The translations under genes were made by a program, and so were the position numbers. From Brevundimonas sp. UBA5936 (lineage in GTDB: Bacteria; Pseudomonadota; Alphaproteobacteria; Caulobacterales; Caulobacteraceae), in NCBI GenBank assembly GCA_002430835.1, contig DJDA01000045.1:1-64000 (forward strand): a stretch of DNA of 64,000 nt, written 5' to 3'. The notes under the pieces are model-generated. The model was not told where the DNA came from. It searched no databases and worked only from the letters and a program-made list of their open reading frames with translations. Numbering within the stretch: position 1 is the stretch's first letter; the number at the start of each line of letters is the position of its first letter. Positions 26,878 through 35,250 of this stretch are shown here, in pieces.

Positions 26878-27468
26878 TCACCAGCCGAACAGACGGGCGA
26901 AGAAACCCTTCTTCTGCGGGGCGGGGGCCTCGACCGGCTTGACCGGCTCGGCGGCGGGCTTGGGCGCCGTGGCCTGAACGGGCGGCTCGACCTGAGCGGG
27001 GGCCGCAGCGACGACCGGCTCGGGCTTCGGCGCGGGCTTGGTCTCGGCGATGGGCGCGGGGGCGAGGGAGGCGGCGACCGGCGTCTCGACCGGGGCCGGA
27101 GCGGCGGCCTTGGGCGCGGCGGGCTTCTTGGGCGCAGCAGCCTTCTTCGGCGCGGCGGCCTTGGCCGTGGTCGCCTTTGCTGCAGCCGGAGCCTTCGGCG
27201 TTGCGGGTTTCTTGGCGGCCGGCGTCTTCGCGGCGGTCTTTGGTGCGGCTGCTGCCTTCGGCGCAGCGGCGGTCTTTGCCGCAGCAGGCTTGGCAGCCTT
27301 GGGCGCAGCCGCCTTGGCGGGGGCCTTTGTCGCGGCGGGCGCCTTTACGGCCTTGGGCTTGGCGTCAGCTTTTGTCGCTGTCGCGCTCGACTTTGCCGCC
27401 GGTTTCGGCTTGGAAGCGGCGGAGGCCGCTTTCGCGGCAGGTTTCGTTTCAGACGGTGCTTTGGCCAT
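26878..27468 (-). CDS. Histone H1-like Ala/Lys/Pro-rich protein with amphipathic C-terminal tail
   Basis: A 196-aa low-complexity protein. Residues about 5-140 are Ala/Lys/Pro repeats (AAPKKAAAPKKPA type) as in bacterial histone H1-like DNA-binding proteins; about 140-185 is Pro/Val/Glu-rich. The last residues KKGFFARLFGW are unusual: amphipathic and aromatic, resembling the FtsY-type membrane-targeting KKGFFSRL. The protein may thus bridge nucleic acid and membrane, but this is a guess. The ATG at 27468 is chosen because the repeat region begins immediately; longer in-frame forms run into antisense sequence. Divergent from prmA. Confidence 0.75.
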   Translation of the reverse strand: MAKAPSETKPAAKAASAASKPKPAAKSSATATKADAKPKAVKAPAATKAPAKAAAPKAAKPAAAKTAAAPKAAAAPKTAAKTPAAKKPATPKAPAAAKATTAKAAAPKKAAAPKKPAAPKAAAPAPVETPVAASLAPAPIAETKPAPKPEPVVAAAPAQVEPPVQATAPKPAAEPVKPVEAPAPQKKGFFARLFGW

Positions 27469-27549
27469 AAACTCCCCGACCCCTCGTTGGACACGGGCGT
27501 AAGAACCAAGCCCGCACTGGCGATTCGTCATTATAACGGTGTTTGAGAA

Positions 27550-28416
27550 ATGTCCGAATCCGCAGTTCAGGTGATCGCGCGCGGCGATCGCGCCCCGGCC
27601 GAAGCCGCCGCCGCCGCTATCGACGCCAACCCCCTGTTGGAAAATGCGACCTATTCCATCCTGGAAGAGGACGAGGACAAGGAAATCTGGCGCATCGACG
27701 CCTTCCCCACGACCGATGAAGAGGCCGAGGGCATCGCCGAAATCCTGCGCGCCACGCCGGGACTGGAGGTCGTGGTCGAGAAGCTGGCCGACGCCGACTG
27801 GCTGGCCATGAGCCTGTCGGGCCTGCCGCCGGTCGAGGCGGGACGCTTCTTCGTCTACGGCGCACACGATCAGGGCAAGGTGCCCGAGGGCCGGGTCAAT
27901 CTGAAGATCGATGCGGGCGCCGCCTTCGGCACCGGCCACCACGGCACGACGGTCGGCTGCCTGGAGGCGTTCGACAATCTGCTGAAGACCGAGACCTTCG
28001 AGAAGGTTCTGGACGTGGGCTGCGGCACGGGCGTGCTGGCCATCGCGGCGGCCAGGACGGGGTCGCCCATCGCCGTCGGCACCGACATCGACGAGCCTTC
28101 GGCCCGCATCGCCAATGAGAACGCCCAGATCAACGACGCCAAGTGCGAGTTCTATTTCGCCGACGGCCTGAGCGATGCGCGCATCGCCCAGCACGCGCCC
28201 TATGACCTGGTGTTCGCCAACATCCTGGCCGCGCCGCTGGTGTTCCTGGCGCCCGAGATCGGGGCGGCGCTGAAGTCGGGCGGGGTCGCCATCCTGTCGG
28301 GCCTGCTGCGCACGCAGGAGGAGCGGATTCTGGAGGCCTATCTGCCGCTGGGCTTCGTGGTCGAGCAGACGATCCATCATGATGCGTGGAGCGCGCTGCA
28401 ACTGCGCAAGAAGTAG
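27550..28416 (+). CDS. prmA: Ribosomal protein L11 methyltransferase
   Basis: A 288-aa SAM-dependent enzyme that trimethylates L11. After an N-terminal substrate-recognition domain (about 1-110, with the linker [22 protein letters not shown]) the Rossmann core has [18 protein letters not shown] (SAM site) near residue 155 and [16 protein letters not shown], the prmA-type catalytic loop. Shorter and less acidic than some orthologues but with all landmarks. Flanked by a hairpin terminator. Confidence 0.93.
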   Translation: MSESAVQVIARGDRAPAEAAAAAIDANPLLENATYSILEEDEDKEIWRIDAFPTTDEEAEGIAEILRATPGLEVVVEKLADADWLAMSLSGLPPVEAGRFFVYGAHDQGKVPEGRVNLKIDAGAAFGTGHHGTTVGCLEAFDNLLKTETFEKVLDVGCGTGVLAIAAARTGSPIAVGTDIDEPSARIANENAQINDAKCEFYFADGLSDARIAQHAPYDLVFANILAAPLVFLAPEIGAALKSGGVAILSGLLRTQEERILEAYLPLGFVVEQTIHHDAWSALQLRKK

Positions 28417-28445
28417 GGCGCAACGGGGGTTGTTCGCAAACAAGC

Positions 28446-28475
28446 GCAGCCCGGCTGAAGGGGCCGGGCTGCTTT
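28446..28475 (+). terminator. Terminator after prmA
   Basis: A 10-bp GC stem (28446-28455 with 28463-28472), 7-base loop, TTT. Also close to the convergent tautomerase gene end at 28495. Confidence 0.8.
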
Positions 28476-28494
28476 GTCGCGCGGGCCGGGCGTA

Positions 28495-28713
28495 CTAGCT
28501 TTTCGGCGCGGCGGCGAGGGACTGGCGGTATTCATCGACGGGCAGGCCGCCGACGCCCCAATCCTCCAACGGCACCTCGTCTATGACCACGAAGGTCACG
28601 GCGGGCGGCTTGTCGAGCACCTCGTAAAGAAGGTTGGTGACGCCGGCGATCAGTTGCGCCTTCTGTTCTCGTGTCGCGCCTTCACGGGTGATCCGGATGT
28701 TGACGTAAGGCAT
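28495..28713 (-). CDS. 4-oxalocrotonate tautomerase family protein
   Basis: A 72-aa protein starting MPYVNIRITREGATREQKAQ; Pro2, exposed after Met removal, is the catalytic base of this family. VTFVVIDEVPLEDWGVGG contains the conserved C-terminal strand. Slightly longer than classical 62-residue enzymes. Substrate unknown. Last gene of a three-gene minus-strand group with an NTF2-like protein and a GST. Confidence 0.88.
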   Translation of the reverse strand: MPYVNIRITREGATREQKAQLIAGVTNLLYEVLDKPPAVTFVVIDEVPLEDWGVGGLPVDEYRQSLAAAPKS

Positions 28714-28726
28714 TGTCGCGCCCCTC

Positions 28727-29104
28727 CTAGGCTTTGCGTTCGATGATCTGGAAGACCTTGGCGATGATCCACCACTGGCCGTCGGTGCGCACGAGAGACA
28801 GGAAGTCGACGAAGTCCCGGTCGCCGATCGAGCAGCGAACCCGCGCAAGCGCCGTGTTGTCGCCGGCCAGCTGAATCTCGTCGATATGATCCCGCCTCGG
28901 CTCCTGGCGCGAGGCGGGCGATTGCCGGGCTGCGACGATGGGGAGGTATTCCTCCATGGTGCGGAACAGCAGGGGCGTCTCGTCGGCGGTGGCGTAGACG
29001 GCCTGCGGGTGGAAGACCGACGTCAGCTTTTCGACATCGCAGTCGTAGAGACCGTCGAAATAGTCCGTGAGCAGGCGCGTGATCTGGGGGAAGGGGGCTG
29101 TCAT
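28727..29104 (-). CDS. NTF2-like / lumazine-binding-like (Lumazine_bd_2) protein
   Basis: A 125-aa protein with the cone-shaped NTF2-like fold: LTDYFDGLYDCDVEKLTSVFHPQAV near the start and DFLSLVRTDGQWWIIAKVFQII at the end, matching the putative lumazine-binding family. The start ATG at 29104 overlaps the GST stop (ATGA), so the genes are translationally coupled. Substrate unknown; proximity to GST and tautomerase suggests a shared small-molecule detoxification or catabolic step. Confidence 0.78.
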   Translation of the reverse strand: MTAPFPQITRLLTDYFDGLYDCDVEKLTSVFHPQAVYATADETPLLFRTMEEYLPIVAARQSPASRQEPRRDHIDEIQLAGDNTALARVRCSIGDRDFVDFLSLVRTDGQWWIIAKVFQIIERKA

Positions 29105-29718
29105 GCGGCGTCCTTCAGCAGGCCTTCCTGCAGCAGGGCGGTCCTTACAGACGCATGGGCGCCCATGCGCGACATGAAGTCGTACAGGCGCGGCCAGCCC
29201 TGAAGGCTGAAGCCGATGAAGCTCGTCCAGTTCAGCACGACGAACAGATAGATGTCCGCCACGCTCATCTGGTCTCCGAGCAGGTAGGGGCTTTCCTGTC
29301 CGAGCATCTGTTCGACCTCGCCGAGGCGTCGTTTGAGCAGGGCCTCGGCGGGCGCCCGGCGTTCGTCCTGCGCCTCGCCGTGGAAGAAGGGCGAGAAGGC
29401 CTTGTGAAGCTCGGAAGAGATGAAGCTCAGGGCCTCCTGCAGACGCACGCGATCCCAACTTCCGGCGGCGGGCGCCAGACGATCGGGCTGCAGGTCGGCC
29501 AGATACTGAAGCACCGCCGGGTTCTCGGTGATGACCCGACCGTTCTTGAGTTCCAGAGCCGGCACATAGCCGCGGGGATTGACGGCGCGATAGTCGCGAC
29601 CGTCCTCGGTCAGGCCCGCGTCGGTATCGACCCTGATCGCCTCGAACGTCTGGCCGAGTTCGATGAGGACGATCCGGGAGGCGAGCGAACACGCTCCCGG
29701 CTTGAAGTAGAGGCGCAT
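29101..29718 (-). CDS. Glutathione S-transferase
   Basis: A 205-aa GST. The N-terminal thioredoxin-like domain has MRLYFKPGACSLASRI (active-site Tyr/Ser/Cys region, including Cys10) and the cis-Pro NPRGYVPALE followed by the glutathione-binding ENPAVLQYLAD. The C-terminal domain is helical with LGDQMSVADIYLFVVLNW, the conserved Asp capping motif. It conjugates or isomerises electrophiles with glutathione. First gene of the operon, divergent from the HxlR regulator. Confidence 0.93.
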   Translation of the reverse strand: MRLYFKPGACSLASRIVLIELGQTFEAIRVDTDAGLTEDGRDYRAVNPRGYVPALELKNGRVITENPAVLQYLADLQPDRLAPAAGSWDRVRLQEALSFISSELHKAFSPFFHGEAQDERRAPAEALLKRRLGEVEQMLGQESPYLLGDQMSVADIYLFVVLNWTSFIGFSLQGWPRLYDFMSRMGAHASVRTALLQEGLLKDAA

Positions 29719-29761
29719 GGAAAAGCTCCTGTCTGAAGAGAGGGCAGACCTAGGCGTCGAG

Positions 29762-29790
29762 GTTTCCATTGCCAATGAAGTTTCCAATGG
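29762..29790. promoter_or_regulatory. Candidate HxlR operator
   Basis: In the divergent gap between GST and HxlR, GTTTCCA occurs twice 18 bases apart (29762, 29780), and CCATTG (29766-29771) and CAATGG (29785-29790) form an inverted repeat with 13 bases between. The CATTGCCAATG inside is itself a palindrome. HxlR proteins bind such paired sites as dimers. Inferred from position and symmetry. Confidence 0.55.
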
Positions 29791-29835
29791 TTATCGCATT
29801 ATGGAGTTTCTTCCCGGTAACCGGCGGCCTTCGAC

Positions 29836-30204
29836 ATGACCCTCAAGATGCGCAAGAACCGCAGCGCGCCGCCGCCGGAACGATGCGACCTGACCGAATG
29901 CATGGCGGTGATCTCGGGAGCCTGGGCGGCGAATGTGATCTGGCATCTGCGCGAAGGCCCGCGGCGGTTCAGCGAGCTTCGCGCCGATATCCCGCCCGTA
30001 TCCGCCAAGGTGCTGTCCCAGCGCCTGCGCGAGTTGCAGACGCGGGGCGTTCTGGATCGACGGGTCGTGCCGACCTCGCCGCCTTCGGTCGAATACGCCC
30101 TGACGGCGCTGGGCGGCGAACTGATCCCGGCGCTGACGGCCATCGTCGAGGTCGGCCATCGCCTGAAGGCGGTGGCGAAGGATGCACGGAAAGACGCCGA
30201 CTGA
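29836..30204 (+). CDS. HxlR family transcriptional regulator
   Basis: A 122-aa winged-helix regulator. Family signature CDLTECMAVISGAWAANVIWHL (Cys at residue 17 and the first helix) followed by GPRRFSELRADIPPVSAKVLSQRLREL and the wing DRRVVPTSPPSVEYALT are all present. Homologues respond to quinone, aldehyde or other electrophiles, often through the N-terminal Cys. It probably represses the divergent GST operon. The sensed compound is unknown. Confidence 0.92.
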   Translation: MTLKMRKNRSAPPPERCDLTECMAVISGAWAANVIWHLREGPRRFSELRADIPPVSAKVLSQRLRELQTRGVLDRRVVPTSPPSVEYALTALGGELIPALTAIVEVGHRLKAVAKDARKDAD

Positions 30205-30335
30205 AGCGCGGACACGCAGAATCCGCTTCGCTTTTGAACTGCTTGTCTGAAGGTCGGGGCGAAAAAGCATGAACGCGGCGGATGGGCTGGAAAGCCGCCT
30301 TCTCGCGCCGGACGAGAAGGGTATAAGTGCGACCC

Positions 30336-32159
30336 ATGCGCCAGACATTCGACGAAACCACCGATCCGTCCTTCGGGGCCAAGCACCTGCCTCTGCTTCG
30401 CGCCGAGATGGCCAAGCAGGGCCTCGACGGCCTGCTGGTCCCGCATGAGGACGAGCATCAGAACGAATACCTGCCCGACGCCAATGAGCGGCTGGCCTGG
30501 GTCAGCGGCTTCACCGGCTCGGCCGGGGCGGGCGTGGTGCTGAAGGATCGCGCGGCGGTCTTCGTCGACGGCCGTTATACGGTGCAAGCCAAGGCCCAGA
30601 CGGACGAGGCCCTGTTCGAGCGCCAGCCGCTGAACAAACTTGCCGACTGGCTGGCGGCTGTGCCGTCGGGTTCGATGATCGGCTATGACCCGCGTCTGCA
30701 CAGCCCCGATGCGCTGGCGAGCCTGCGCGCGGCGGTCGAGAAGGCCGGGGGGACGCTGAAGGCGGTCGAGGCCAATCCGATCGACCTGGCCTGGGGCGAC
30801 GCTCGCCCGGCTCAGCCGCAGGCGCCGGTGGTTCCGCATGAGGACCGCTATTCCGGCGAGGACGCCGCGTCGAAGCGCGCCCGCATCGGCAAGGCCATCG
30901 CCGACGCCGGGGCCGAGGCCGCCGTGCTGACGGCGCCGTCGTCGCTGGCCTGGCTGTTCAATATTCGCGGCGGCGATGTGATCCGCACGCCGCTGCCGCT
31001 GGGTCAGGCGGTGGTGAAGGCGGACGGGACGGCGAGCGTCTTCCTCGACCCGGCCAAGGTGACGAACGAACTGCCCGGCTGGTTGGGCGACGCCGTGACG
31101 CTGGAGGCGCCCGAGGCGCTGCCCGGCGCGCTGGACGCCCTGTCGGGCCGCAAGGTGATGATTGATCCGGCCGTGTCCTCGGCCTGGTATTTCGACCGAC
31201 TGGAAGCGGCGGGCGCGAGCATCGTGCGCGGCATGGACCCCTGCGCCCTGCCGCGCGCCCAGAAGAACGCCGTCGAGATCGAGGGCAGCCGCCAGGCGCA
31301 CATCCGCGACGGCGCGGCCCTGACCCGGTTCCTGCACTGGGTCGATACGGTCGCGCAGAAGACCCTGCCGGACGAGCGGGCGGTGGTCGAGGCGCTGGAG
31401 GGCTTCCGCGAGGCGACAGGGATGCTGAAGGATCTGTCCTTCGACACCATCGCCGGGGTCGGACCGAACGGCGCTTTGCCGCACTACAAGCCGGTCGGGG
31501 CCAAGATCCGCCCGATGGAGACGGGCAGTCTGCTGCTGGTGGACGGCGGTGGTCAGTATCTGGACGGGACCACGGATGTGACCCGCACCATGGCCATCGG
31601 CGAGGGCACGGCCGATCAGCGCCGGATGTTCACCCTAGTCCTGAAGGGCCACATCGCCATGGCGGTGATCCGCTTCCCGGCCGGGACCAGCGGGCGCCAG
31701 CTGGACGCCATTGCGCGCCAGCCGCTGTGGAACGCGGGCTTCGACTTCGACCACGGCACGGGCCACGGTGTGGGCTCCTATCTGGGCGTGCATGAGGGGC
31801 CGCAGCGCATCGCCGGCTGGGGCACGGATCAACCGCTGCTGACCGGCATGATCCTGTCGAATGAGCCGGGCTATTACCGCGAAGGCGAGTGGGGCATCCG
31901 CATCGAGACGCTGCAGGTCGTCACGGCCTCGGCCCAGGTTCCGGGCGGCGAGCGGCCGATGCACGGGTTTGAGCAGTTGACGCTGGCGCCGCTGGATCGC
32001 CGTCTGATCGACGTGGCGCTGCTGACGGCGGATGAGCGGGCTTACGTGGACGCCTATCACGCCGAGGTTCTCGCCAAGGTCGGGCCTCTGCTGGCCGACG
32101 GCGTGCAGAAGGACGAGGCGGCGCTGGCGTGGCTGAAGACGCAGACGGCGCCGCTCTGA
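30336..32159 (+). CDS. pepP: Xaa-Pro aminopeptidase (M24B, XPNPEP1-like)
   Basis: A 607-aa di-metal peptidase that removes an N-terminal residue preceding proline. Two creatinase-type N-terminal domains precede the M24 catalytic domain. Metal ligands: Asp pair in VDGGGQYLDGTTDVTRT, His in HGTGHGVG, Glu in SNEPGYY and Glu in HGFEQL. The ~600-aa length groups it with eukaryote-like APP1 rather than short bacterial PepP. The ATG at 30336 is preferred over a GTG nine bases upstream; both fit the frame. It is followed 4 bases later by the CidA-like gene, so it could head an operon. Confidence 0.92.
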   Translation: MRQTFDETTDPSFGAKHLPLLRAEMAKQGLDGLLVPHEDEHQNEYLPDANERLAWVSGFTGSAGAGVVLKDRAAVFVDGRYTVQAKAQTDEALFERQPLNKLADWLAAVPSGSMIGYDPRLHSPDALASLRAAVEKAGGTLKAVEANPIDLAWGDARPAQPQAPVVPHEDRYSGEDAASKRARIGKAIADAGAEAAVLTAPSSLAWLFNIRGGDVIRTPLPLGQAVVKADGTASVFLDPAKVTNELPGWLGDAVTLEAPEALPGALDALSGRKVMIDPAVSSAWYFDRLEAAGASIVRGMDPCALPRAQKNAVEIEGSRQAHIRDGAALTRFLHWVDTVAQKTLPDERAVVEALEGFREATGMLKDLSFDTIAGVGPNGALPHYKPVGAKIRPMETGSLLLVDGGGQYLDGTTDVTRTMAIGEGTADQRRMFTLVLKGHIAMAVIRFPAGTSGRQLDAIARQPLWNAGFDFDHGTGHGVGSYLGVHEGPQRIAGWGTDQPLLTGMILSNEPGYYREGEWGIRIETLQVVTASAQVPGGERPMHGFEQLTLAPLDRRLIDVALLTADERAYVDAYHAEVLAKVGPLLADGVQKDEAALAWLKTQTAPL

Positions 32160-32163
32160 TCCG

Positions 32164-32529
32164 ATGATCGGCGCCATCGCCCTGCTGCTCGTCTGCCAGT
32201 TGGCGGGCGAGGTCATCCACCGGCTGACGGGCCTGCCCCTGCCGGGGTCGGTGATCGGCATGGTGCTGCTGCTGGCGTGGCTGGCCCTTGTTCCGAGGGA
32301 GCGGCTGACGCTGACGCAGGTGACGGGCTGGCTGACGGCGCATCTGTCGATCATGTTCGTGCCCGCCGCCGTTGGGGTGATGGAGGAGGGGGCGATCCTG
32401 TCGCGCCATGGTCTCGGCATTATCGTGGCGGTGGCGGTCTCGACCCTGCTGACGCTGGCGATGACGGCGCTGGTGTTCCGCGCCGTGGCGGGGCGCGAGC
32501 CAGAGGCAGATAGCGAGGAGGCGTCGTGA
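32164..32529 (+). CDS. CidA/LrgA family holin-like protein
   Basis: A 121-aa integral membrane protein with four hydrophobic segments. LTGLPLPGSVIGMVLLLAWLAL and LTAHLSIMFVPAAVGVMEEG match CidA/LrgA proteins, thought to oligomerise like phage holins and influence murein hydrolase export, or to move small organic acids with their LrgB partner. Its TGA overlaps the GTG of the next gene. Confidence 0.9.
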   Translation: MIGAIALLLVCQLAGEVIHRLTGLPLPGSVIGMVLLLAWLALVPRERLTLTQVTGWLTAHLSIMFVPAAVGVMEEGAILSRHGLGIIVAVAVSTLLTLAMTALVFRAVAGREPEADSEEAS

Positions 32530-33218
32530 GCGACCTGATCGCGACGCCTTTGCTGTGGCTGGCGGTGACGCTGGTGGTGTTCGAGGCGGCGGACGTGCTG
32601 TCTCGGCGCAGCGGGCGCCATCCGCTGTGCCATCCGGTGCTGCTGGCGACGCCGGTGCTGATCGGGGTGCTGCTGGCGACGAAGACGCCCTACGCCACAT
32701 ACGCCGAGGCGACGCAGGTGCTGGGCTTCCTGCTGGGACCGGCGGTGGTGGGGCTGGCCGTGCCGATCTGGGCGCAGCGGGCGACGATCCGGCGGCTGGC
32801 GAAACCTCTGGCCTGCGCCCTGCTGGCGGGAGCCGTAACGGCCATCGTCAGCGCCGTGGGCATCGTCTGGCTGTTCGGGGCGCCGGTCGAGATCATGGCT
32901 TCCATCGCGCCGCGCGCCACGACGACGCCGGTGGGCATGGCGGTGGCCTCTCAGCTGGGCGGCATACCGGCGCTGGCGGCGGTGATCGTGCTGATGTCGG
33001 GGGTGTTCGGAGCGATGACGGCGACGCCGCTGCTGAACCTGCTGAAGATCAGGGACTGGCGGGCGCGGGGCTTTGCGGTCGGGGTGTCCGCGCACGGCTT
33101 CGGCGCGGCGCGGGCGTTTCAGGTGGACCAGACGGCGGGCGCCTTCGCCAGTCTGGGCATGGCGCTGAACGCCGTGGCGACGGCGACGATCCTGTCGGTT
33201 GTGGCCAGTTTGCTGTGA
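32526..33218 (+). CDS. LrgB/CidB family protein
   Basis: A 230-aa partner of the upstream CidA-like protein, with about seven membrane segments. Family landmarks: GFLLGPAVVGLAVPIW, ASIAPRATTTPVGMAVASQLGG, and AHGFGAARAFQVDQTAGAFASLGMALNA near the C-terminus. The GTG start overlaps the previous stop (GTGA). The pair may modulate autolysis or pyruvate/glycolate-type transport; which one is unknown here. Confidence 0.9.
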   Translation: MSDLIATPLLWLAVTLVVFEAADVLSRRSGRHPLCHPVLLATPVLIGVLLATKTPYATYAEATQVLGFLLGPAVVGLAVPIWAQRATIRRLAKPLACALLAGAVTAIVSAVGIVWLFGAPVEIMASIAPRATTTPVGMAVASQLGGIPALAAVIVLMSGVFGAMTATPLLNLLKIRDWRARGFAVGVSAHGFGAARAFQVDQTAGAFASLGMALNAVATATILSVVASLL

Positions 33219-33223
33219 TCCAT

Positions 33224-33331
33224 CCGCTCATCCCGGCGGAGGCCGGGACCCAGTAAGAGCCCCGCGCTCCGCACATGAACAATATGCTTGAAGCCAAAGC
33301 ACTGGGTCCCGGCCTCCGCCGGGATGAGCGG
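33224..33331. repeat. Palindromic repeat, family B, copy 1
   Basis: A 31-bp perfect inverted repeat (33224-33254 with 33301-33331) around a 46-base spacer. The arms read CCGCTCATCCCGGCGGAGGC then the remainder. The spacer is similar in sequence to that of copy 2 at 34499, so the two are one repeat family rather than unrelated palindromes. It lies downstream of lrgB and upstream of the aldo/keto reductase. Confidence 0.9.
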
Positions 33332-33433
33332 GGAAGTGAGGGGCGCGCCCCTTGAAATAAGGCCATACGGCGCCCATCTGAAGAGCGTCGGCGGATGCGC
33401 CGCCGACCCCCTCACATCAGAAGGAATGCGCGG

Positions 33434-34417
33434 ATGAAGATGCGCAAGCTGGGCCGTAACGGCCCTGAGGTCTCGGCCGTCGGTCTGGGCTGCATGGGCA
33501 TGAGCGCCTTTTACGGCGCAGCGGACGAGGCCCAATCCATTGCGGTGATCCACCGCGCGCTCGACCTGGGCGTCAGCCTGTTCGATACGGCCGAGATGTA
33601 CGGCCCCCACACTAATGAAGTCCTGCTGGGCAAGGCGCTGAAGGAGCGCCGTGACGAGGCCTTCATCGCCACCAAGTTCGGCATCAATCGCCAGCCGGAC
33701 GGCTCGGCCGTCACCGACGGCTCGCCCGCCAACGTGCGCCGCGCGGTCGAGGGCAGTCTCAGCCGCCTGGGCGTCGACCACATCGACCTCTATTACCAGC
33801 ACCGCATCGACCCCAATACGCCGATCGAGGAGACGGTCGGGGCGATGGCCGAGCTGGTGAAGGAGGGCAAGGTCCGCTTTCTAGGCCTGTCCGAGGCTGC
33901 GCCCGCCACCCTGCGCCGCGCCCATGCCGAGCATCCGATCACGGCCTTGCAGACCGAGTATTCGCTGTGGAGCCGCGACCCGGAGGACGAACTGCTGGGC
34001 GTGGTGCGTGAGTTGGGCATCGGCTTCGTGCCTTACAGCCCGTTGGGCCGGGGCTTCCTGTCGGGGGAGATCAAGTCGATCGACGACCTGGCGCCGGACG
34101 ATTTCCGCCGGACGAACCCGCGCTTTGCAGGCGACAACTTCCAGAAGAACCTCGATCTGGTCGATGCGGTCGGCGCCATCGCGGCGGACAAGGGGGTGAC
34201 GGCGGCGCAACTGGCCCTGGCCTGGGTGCTGGCGCAGGGGGACGATCTGGTTCCCATCCCCGGCACGCGCCGGATCACGACGCTGGAGCAGAACGCGGCA
34301 GCGGCGGATATCGTACTGACGCCGGATGATCTGGCGCGGATCGAAGCCGTCTTCCCGCGCGGAGCGGCGGCGGGCGAGCGGTATGCGCCCGGCGGCATGA
34401 GCTCGCTGAACCGCTGA
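33434..34417 (+). CDS. Aldo/keto reductase
   Basis: A 327-aa TIM-barrel NADPH oxidoreductase of the YajO/AKR13 type. The catalytic tetrad is visible: Asp and Tyr in [11 protein letters not shown], Lys in IATKFGI, His in YYQHRID. The C-terminal coenzyme loop [15 protein letters not shown] is present. Substrate unknown. The ATG at 33434 is chosen because it has AAGGAA 8 bases upstream; an upstream in-frame start at 33395 would add 13 basic residues. Flanked on both sides by family B repeats, and followed by a terminator. Confidence 0.93.
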   Translation: MKMRKLGRNGPEVSAVGLGCMGMSAFYGAADEAQSIAVIHRALDLGVSLFDTAEMYGPHTNEVLLGKALKERRDEAFIATKFGINRQPDGSAVTDGSPANVRRAVEGSLSRLGVDHIDLYYQHRIDPNTPIEETVGAMAELVKEGKVRFLGLSEAAPATLRRAHAEHPITALQTEYSLWSRDPEDELLGVVRELGIGFVPYSPLGRGFLSGEIKSIDDLAPDDFRRTNPRFAGDNFQKNLDLVDAVGAIAADKGVTAAQLALAWVLAQGDDLVPIPGTRRITTLEQNAAAADIVLTPDDLARIEAVFPRGAAAGERYAPGGMSSLNR

Positions 34418-34424
34418 TGTGAAA

Positions 34425-34458
34425 ACGCCTCCCTCGCGATCGCGGGGGAGGCGTCTTT
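34425..34458 (+). terminator. Terminator after the aldo/keto reductase
   Basis: A 9-bp outer stem (34425-34433 with 34446-34454) plus an inner CGCGATCGCG palindrome, then TCTTT. Confidence 0.82.
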
Positions 34459-34498
34459 CATAGCTGGATTGATGTTGAGCGTTGATTGCGACCTAGCT

Positions 34499-34606
34499 CC
34501 GCTCGTCCCGGCGGACGCCGGGATCCAGCAAGAGCCACGCGCTCCACAACTGACCAATGGGGTTGAAGCCAAATCACTGGATCCCGGCGTCCGCCGGGAT
34601 GAACGG
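34499..34606. repeat. Palindromic repeat, family B, copy 2
   Basis: Arms 34499-34528 and 34577-34606 match with two mismatches in 30. The spacer keeps AAGAGCCACGCGCTCCACAA and GGTTGAAGCCAAATCA, clearly homologous to copy 1, in the same orientation. The arm core GCGGACGCCG differs from the GCGGAGGCCG of copy 1 with compensating changes on the other arm. Confidence 0.9.
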
Positions 34607-34645
34607 GAGTGAAGGGGCGCGAGCGCCACTCAACGCCAATCAAGT

Positions 34646-35068
34646 CTACTGAACGCGGGTCCAGGTCTGGGTCTTGCACAGGGGGGCGACGATGCAGCCG
34701 CGCAGGCGCAGGGTGTTGTCGTTGGTCAGGGTGATGGTGCCGCGATAGGTGCCGCCGTCTTCGGGGTTATAGACCGAGCCGCCGCGCCATTCGGTCGGGC
34801 CGCCGGTGAAGCCCGACAGCATCCGCAGGCCACGCAGGGGGCGGGTCCGCAAGGACTCGTCCTTGTTGCGGGCGTCGCGCACGTTCGGATCGGCGCGGAT
34901 ATGGCTGGAGGTGACGAGGACGCCGCACAGGGCCTGGCCGCAACGCTCGATGCGGACCTGACCGCCGTTGGTCGGGGTCTGCCACAGGCCGGTCGGGTCG
35001 CTGGCGAGGGCCGGAGAAGCGAGGGCGGCGGCTGCGACGGCGAGCGCCGTCAGGACGGAGGTCTTCAT
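34646..35068 (-). CDS. DUF2147 family secreted protein
   Basis: A 140-aa protein with a signal peptide (about 1-22, ALASPALASDP). The mature part has GLWQTPTNGGQVRIERCGQALCGVLVTSSHI, then YNPEDGGTYRGTITLTNDNTLRLRGCIVAPLCKTQTWTRV, the DUF2147 pattern of a periplasmic beta-barrel-like domain with two disulfide-suited Cys pairs. Function unknown. The ATG at 35068 is the only start with a proper signal sequence. A palindrome about 110 bases upstream may regulate it. Confidence 0.82.
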   Translation of the reverse strand: MKTSVLTALAVAAAALASPALASDPTGLWQTPTNGGQVRIERCGQALCGVLVTSSHIRADPNVRDARNKDESLRTRPLRGLRMLSGFTGGPTEWRGGSVYNPEDGGTYRGTITLTNDNTLRLRGCIVAPLCKTQTWTRVQ

Positions 35069-35175
35069 CGGCGTTTTCCTTCTGACGGATCGTTGAGGCG
35101 ATCCCTTGGACGAAGGATGATCCGGGGTTCGGTCTGAAACAAGGCCGAAATTGTGAACTTCACTCAACGATTACA

Positions 35176-35188
35176 TGACCTTAGGTCA
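35176..35188. promoter_or_regulatory. Perfect 13-base palindrome upstream of the DUF2147 gene
   Basis: TGACCT-T-AGGTCA at 35176-35188, about 108 bases upstream of the DUF2147 start. A similar TTGACC half-site follows at 35190-35195. Operator for an unidentified regulator; inferred from symmetry. Confidence 0.35.
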
Positions 35189-35250
35189 AGTTGACCGCGC
35201 TGCGGGCGCCTAAGGCGATGGATTCGGGCGTCTTTTGCGGGAGGCATCGG

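Noticed and set aside
33224..34606. CRISPR array
   Set aside because: Only two repeats about 1.2 kb apart with a gene between, and long palindromic arms; not an array.
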